Under the pieces are notes generated by a model. It did not search any database. It worked only from the letters and a program-made list of their open reading frames with translations, and had not been told where the DNA came from. A stretch of 5,210 bases of DNA, from NCBI GenBank assembly GCA_017354515.1, contig JAFMQT010000359.1, forward strand, positions 1-5,210, read 5' to 3'. Shown here piece by piece: positions 4,501-5,210 of this stretch (position 1 is the stretch's first letter; every line of letters begins with the position of its first letter). The translations under genes and the position numbers were made by a program. This DNA comes from Nocardia sp. Lineage in GTDB: Bacteria; Actinomycetota; Actinomycetes; Mycobacteriales; Mycobacteriaceae.

Positions 4501-4668
4501 ATGGCGGCCATGAAGCCCCGCACCGGGGACGGTCCCCTCGAGGCAACCAAGGAAGGGCGTGGAATCGTCATGCGGGTTCCACTCGAGGGTGGCGGGCGTT
4601 TGGTCGTCGAGCTCACGCCGGAGGAAGCGGCAGCCCTCGGTAAAGAGCTGACCGCGGTCACCAGTTAA
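4501..4668 (+). CDS. DUF3117 small conserved protein (Rv1211-like)
   Basis: This 55-residue protein begins MAAMKPRTGDGPLEATKEGR and continues through GIVMRVPLEGGGRLVVELTP to the C-terminal helix EEAAALGKEL. I recognise it as the nearly invariant DUF3117 family of Actinobacteria. The M. tuberculosis member Rv1211 has been described as a calmodulin-like protein (from memory), although I see no EF-hand loop here; the core looks like two short beta strands and a helix. A second Met at residue 4 is a possible alternative start, but GGAGGGAG at 4487-4494 suits the first. It follows tag, as Rv1211 follows Rv1210. The molecular role is not known to me. The gene is short enough to be missed by length filters. 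Confidence 0.88.
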   Translation: MAAMKPRTGDGPLEATKEGRGIVMRVPLEGGGRLVVELTPEEAAALGKELTAVTS

Positions 4669-4690
4669 CCGTTCGATCGCGAGGTCACGA

Positions 4691-4709
4691 CCGGTGTGGA
4701 AATCACCGG
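4691..4709 (+). terminator. Hairpin after the DUF3117 gene
   Basis: CCGGTG (4691-4696) and CACCGG (4704-4709) form a perfect 6-bp stem with a 7-base loop, 22 bases after the DUF3117 stop. No T-run follows. It may be a weak tractless terminator, or may sit in the leader or extended N-terminus of the methyltransferase gene if that starts at GTG 4696. Confidence 0.3.
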
Positions 4710-4737
4710 CGGGCGGGCGCGCGTGGATCCGGTCCGC

Positions 4738-5210
4738 ATGAGCGAGCCTCTGACGGCCATCGCCGCATCCCTGGCCTGCCCACAGTGCGCCGCCGCGATG
4801 GCGGTATCGGATCGTCGCCTGGTGTGCGGCGCCGGGCACAGCTTCGATATCGCCCGCCAAGGCTATGTCAGCCTGCTCACCGGGGCCGCAACCAAAATGA
4901 CCGGTGATTCCGCCGATATGCTCGACGCCAGATCGAGATTTCAGGCTGCGGGACATTTCGCTCCGATCGCGCGGGCGGTGGCGCGTGCCGAGGCCGCCGC
5001 CCCCGTCGTCCCCCAGCCCGAGCCCGTTCTCGAGATCGGCGCCGGAACCGGCTACTACCTGGCGGCCGCATTGGACGCGCTGCCCGGCAACTACGGGATC
5101 GCCCTCGACGTGGCCAAACCCGCCGCGCGGCGGGCAGCGCGCGCCCATCCCCGGGCGGCGTCGATCCTGGCCGATGTGTGGCAGGGCCTGCCGATTCGCG
5201 ATGCCGCGGT
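4738..5210 (+). CDS. rlmA: 23S rRNA (guanine-N1)-methyltransferase, RlmA/TlrB type, 3' end outside window
   Basis: The visible 157 codons match the N-terminal half of RlmA-family enzymes, which use SAM to methylate N1 of a guanine in helix 35 of 23S rRNA. A zinc site is formed by C14 and C17 (CPQC), C30 and H34 (CGAGH), followed by the family stretch FDIARQGYVSLLTG (36-49) and GDSADMLDARSRFQAAGHF (56-74), very close to E. coli RlmA as I recall it. The SAM-binding motif I is VLEIGAGTGYY (97-107), with acidic D124 at the end of strand 2 and D146 near motif III. Whether it modifies G745 (RlmA-I) or G748 (RlmA-II/TlrB, linked to tylosin resistance in producers) cannot be told from this part. The ATG at 4738 is chosen because the Zn motif follows shortly; in-frame GTGs at 4696 and 4723 are alternatives. 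No strong ribosome binding site is visible. Confidence 0.87.
   Translation, partial: MSEPLTAIAASLACPQCAAAMAVSDRRLVCGAGHSFDIARQGYVSLLTGAATKMTGDSADMLDARSRFQAAGHFAPIARAVARAEAAAPVVPQPEPVLEIGAGTGYYLAAALDALPGNYGIALDVAKPAARRAARAHPRAASILADVWQGLPIRDAA

Noticed and set aside
3696..5148. Minus-strand open frames of about 310-320 codons opposite tag, DUF3117 and rlmA
   Set aside because: The + strand encodes conserved motifs (Tag zinc ligands, DUF3117 core, RlmA zinc and SAM motifs) across the same DNA, while the minus translations show none.

Overview
The window is high-GC actinobacterial DNA, most like Nocardia or a close relative in the Mycobacteriales. Reasons are the GC-rich third codon positions, the genes present (an actinobacterial Mrp without the C-terminal CxxC, a DivIVA-domain protein overlapping tag, and a DUF3117 micro-protein) and start codons sitting 6-7 bases behind TANNNT -10 boxes, as in leaderless transcripts. 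All genes lie on the + strand. From memory, in M. tuberculosis the mrp/transglycosylase pair (Rv1229c-Rv1230c) and the DivIVA-like/tagA/DUF3117 trio (Rv1209-Rv1210-Rv1211) are separate neighbourhoods; here a marR gene and a repeat array join them.

Layout. 1-159 is a non-coding leader with several GTnAC-type half-sites and a 9-bp stem-loop just before the ribosome binding site. 160-978 encodes a secreted MltB-like lytic transglycosylase. 998-1183 is an array of 2.4 copies of a 76-bp repeat (R1) that ends on the first base of the mrp -10 box. 1196-2332 is mrp (Fe-S carrier P-loop ATPase). A 17-bp perfect palindrome lies between mrp and a MarR-family regulator (2368-2841). 2842-3021 holds a second array (R2), 2.4 copies of a 74-bp unit, starting on the base after the marR stop. 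3067-3753 (membrane-anchored DivIVA-domain protein) overlaps tag (3-methyladenine DNA glycosylase I, 3750-4322) by ATGA. After a 178-base gap come a 55-residue DUF3117 protein (4501-4668) and the start of an RlmA-type 23S rRNA methyltransferase (4738 to the window edge).

The genes are mainly housekeeping: wall remodelling, Fe-S cluster delivery, a transcription regulator, a polar or septal membrane adaptor, alkylation repair and rRNA modification. DivIVA-tag is a clear translationally coupled pair; mrp, marR and the DivIVA gene each seem to have their own leaderless promoter.

The most unusual content is the repeats. R1 and R2 are related but diverged, lie in opposite orientation, and flank mrp-marR. 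Both have the plan A-B-A-B-A with a 42-bp B part. Each complete R2 copy carries a 24-codon reading frame whose TGA overlaps the ATG of the next copy (TGATG), which resembles the organisation of mycobacterial MIRU elements. I saw no CRISPR array, tRNA, rRNA or transposase.
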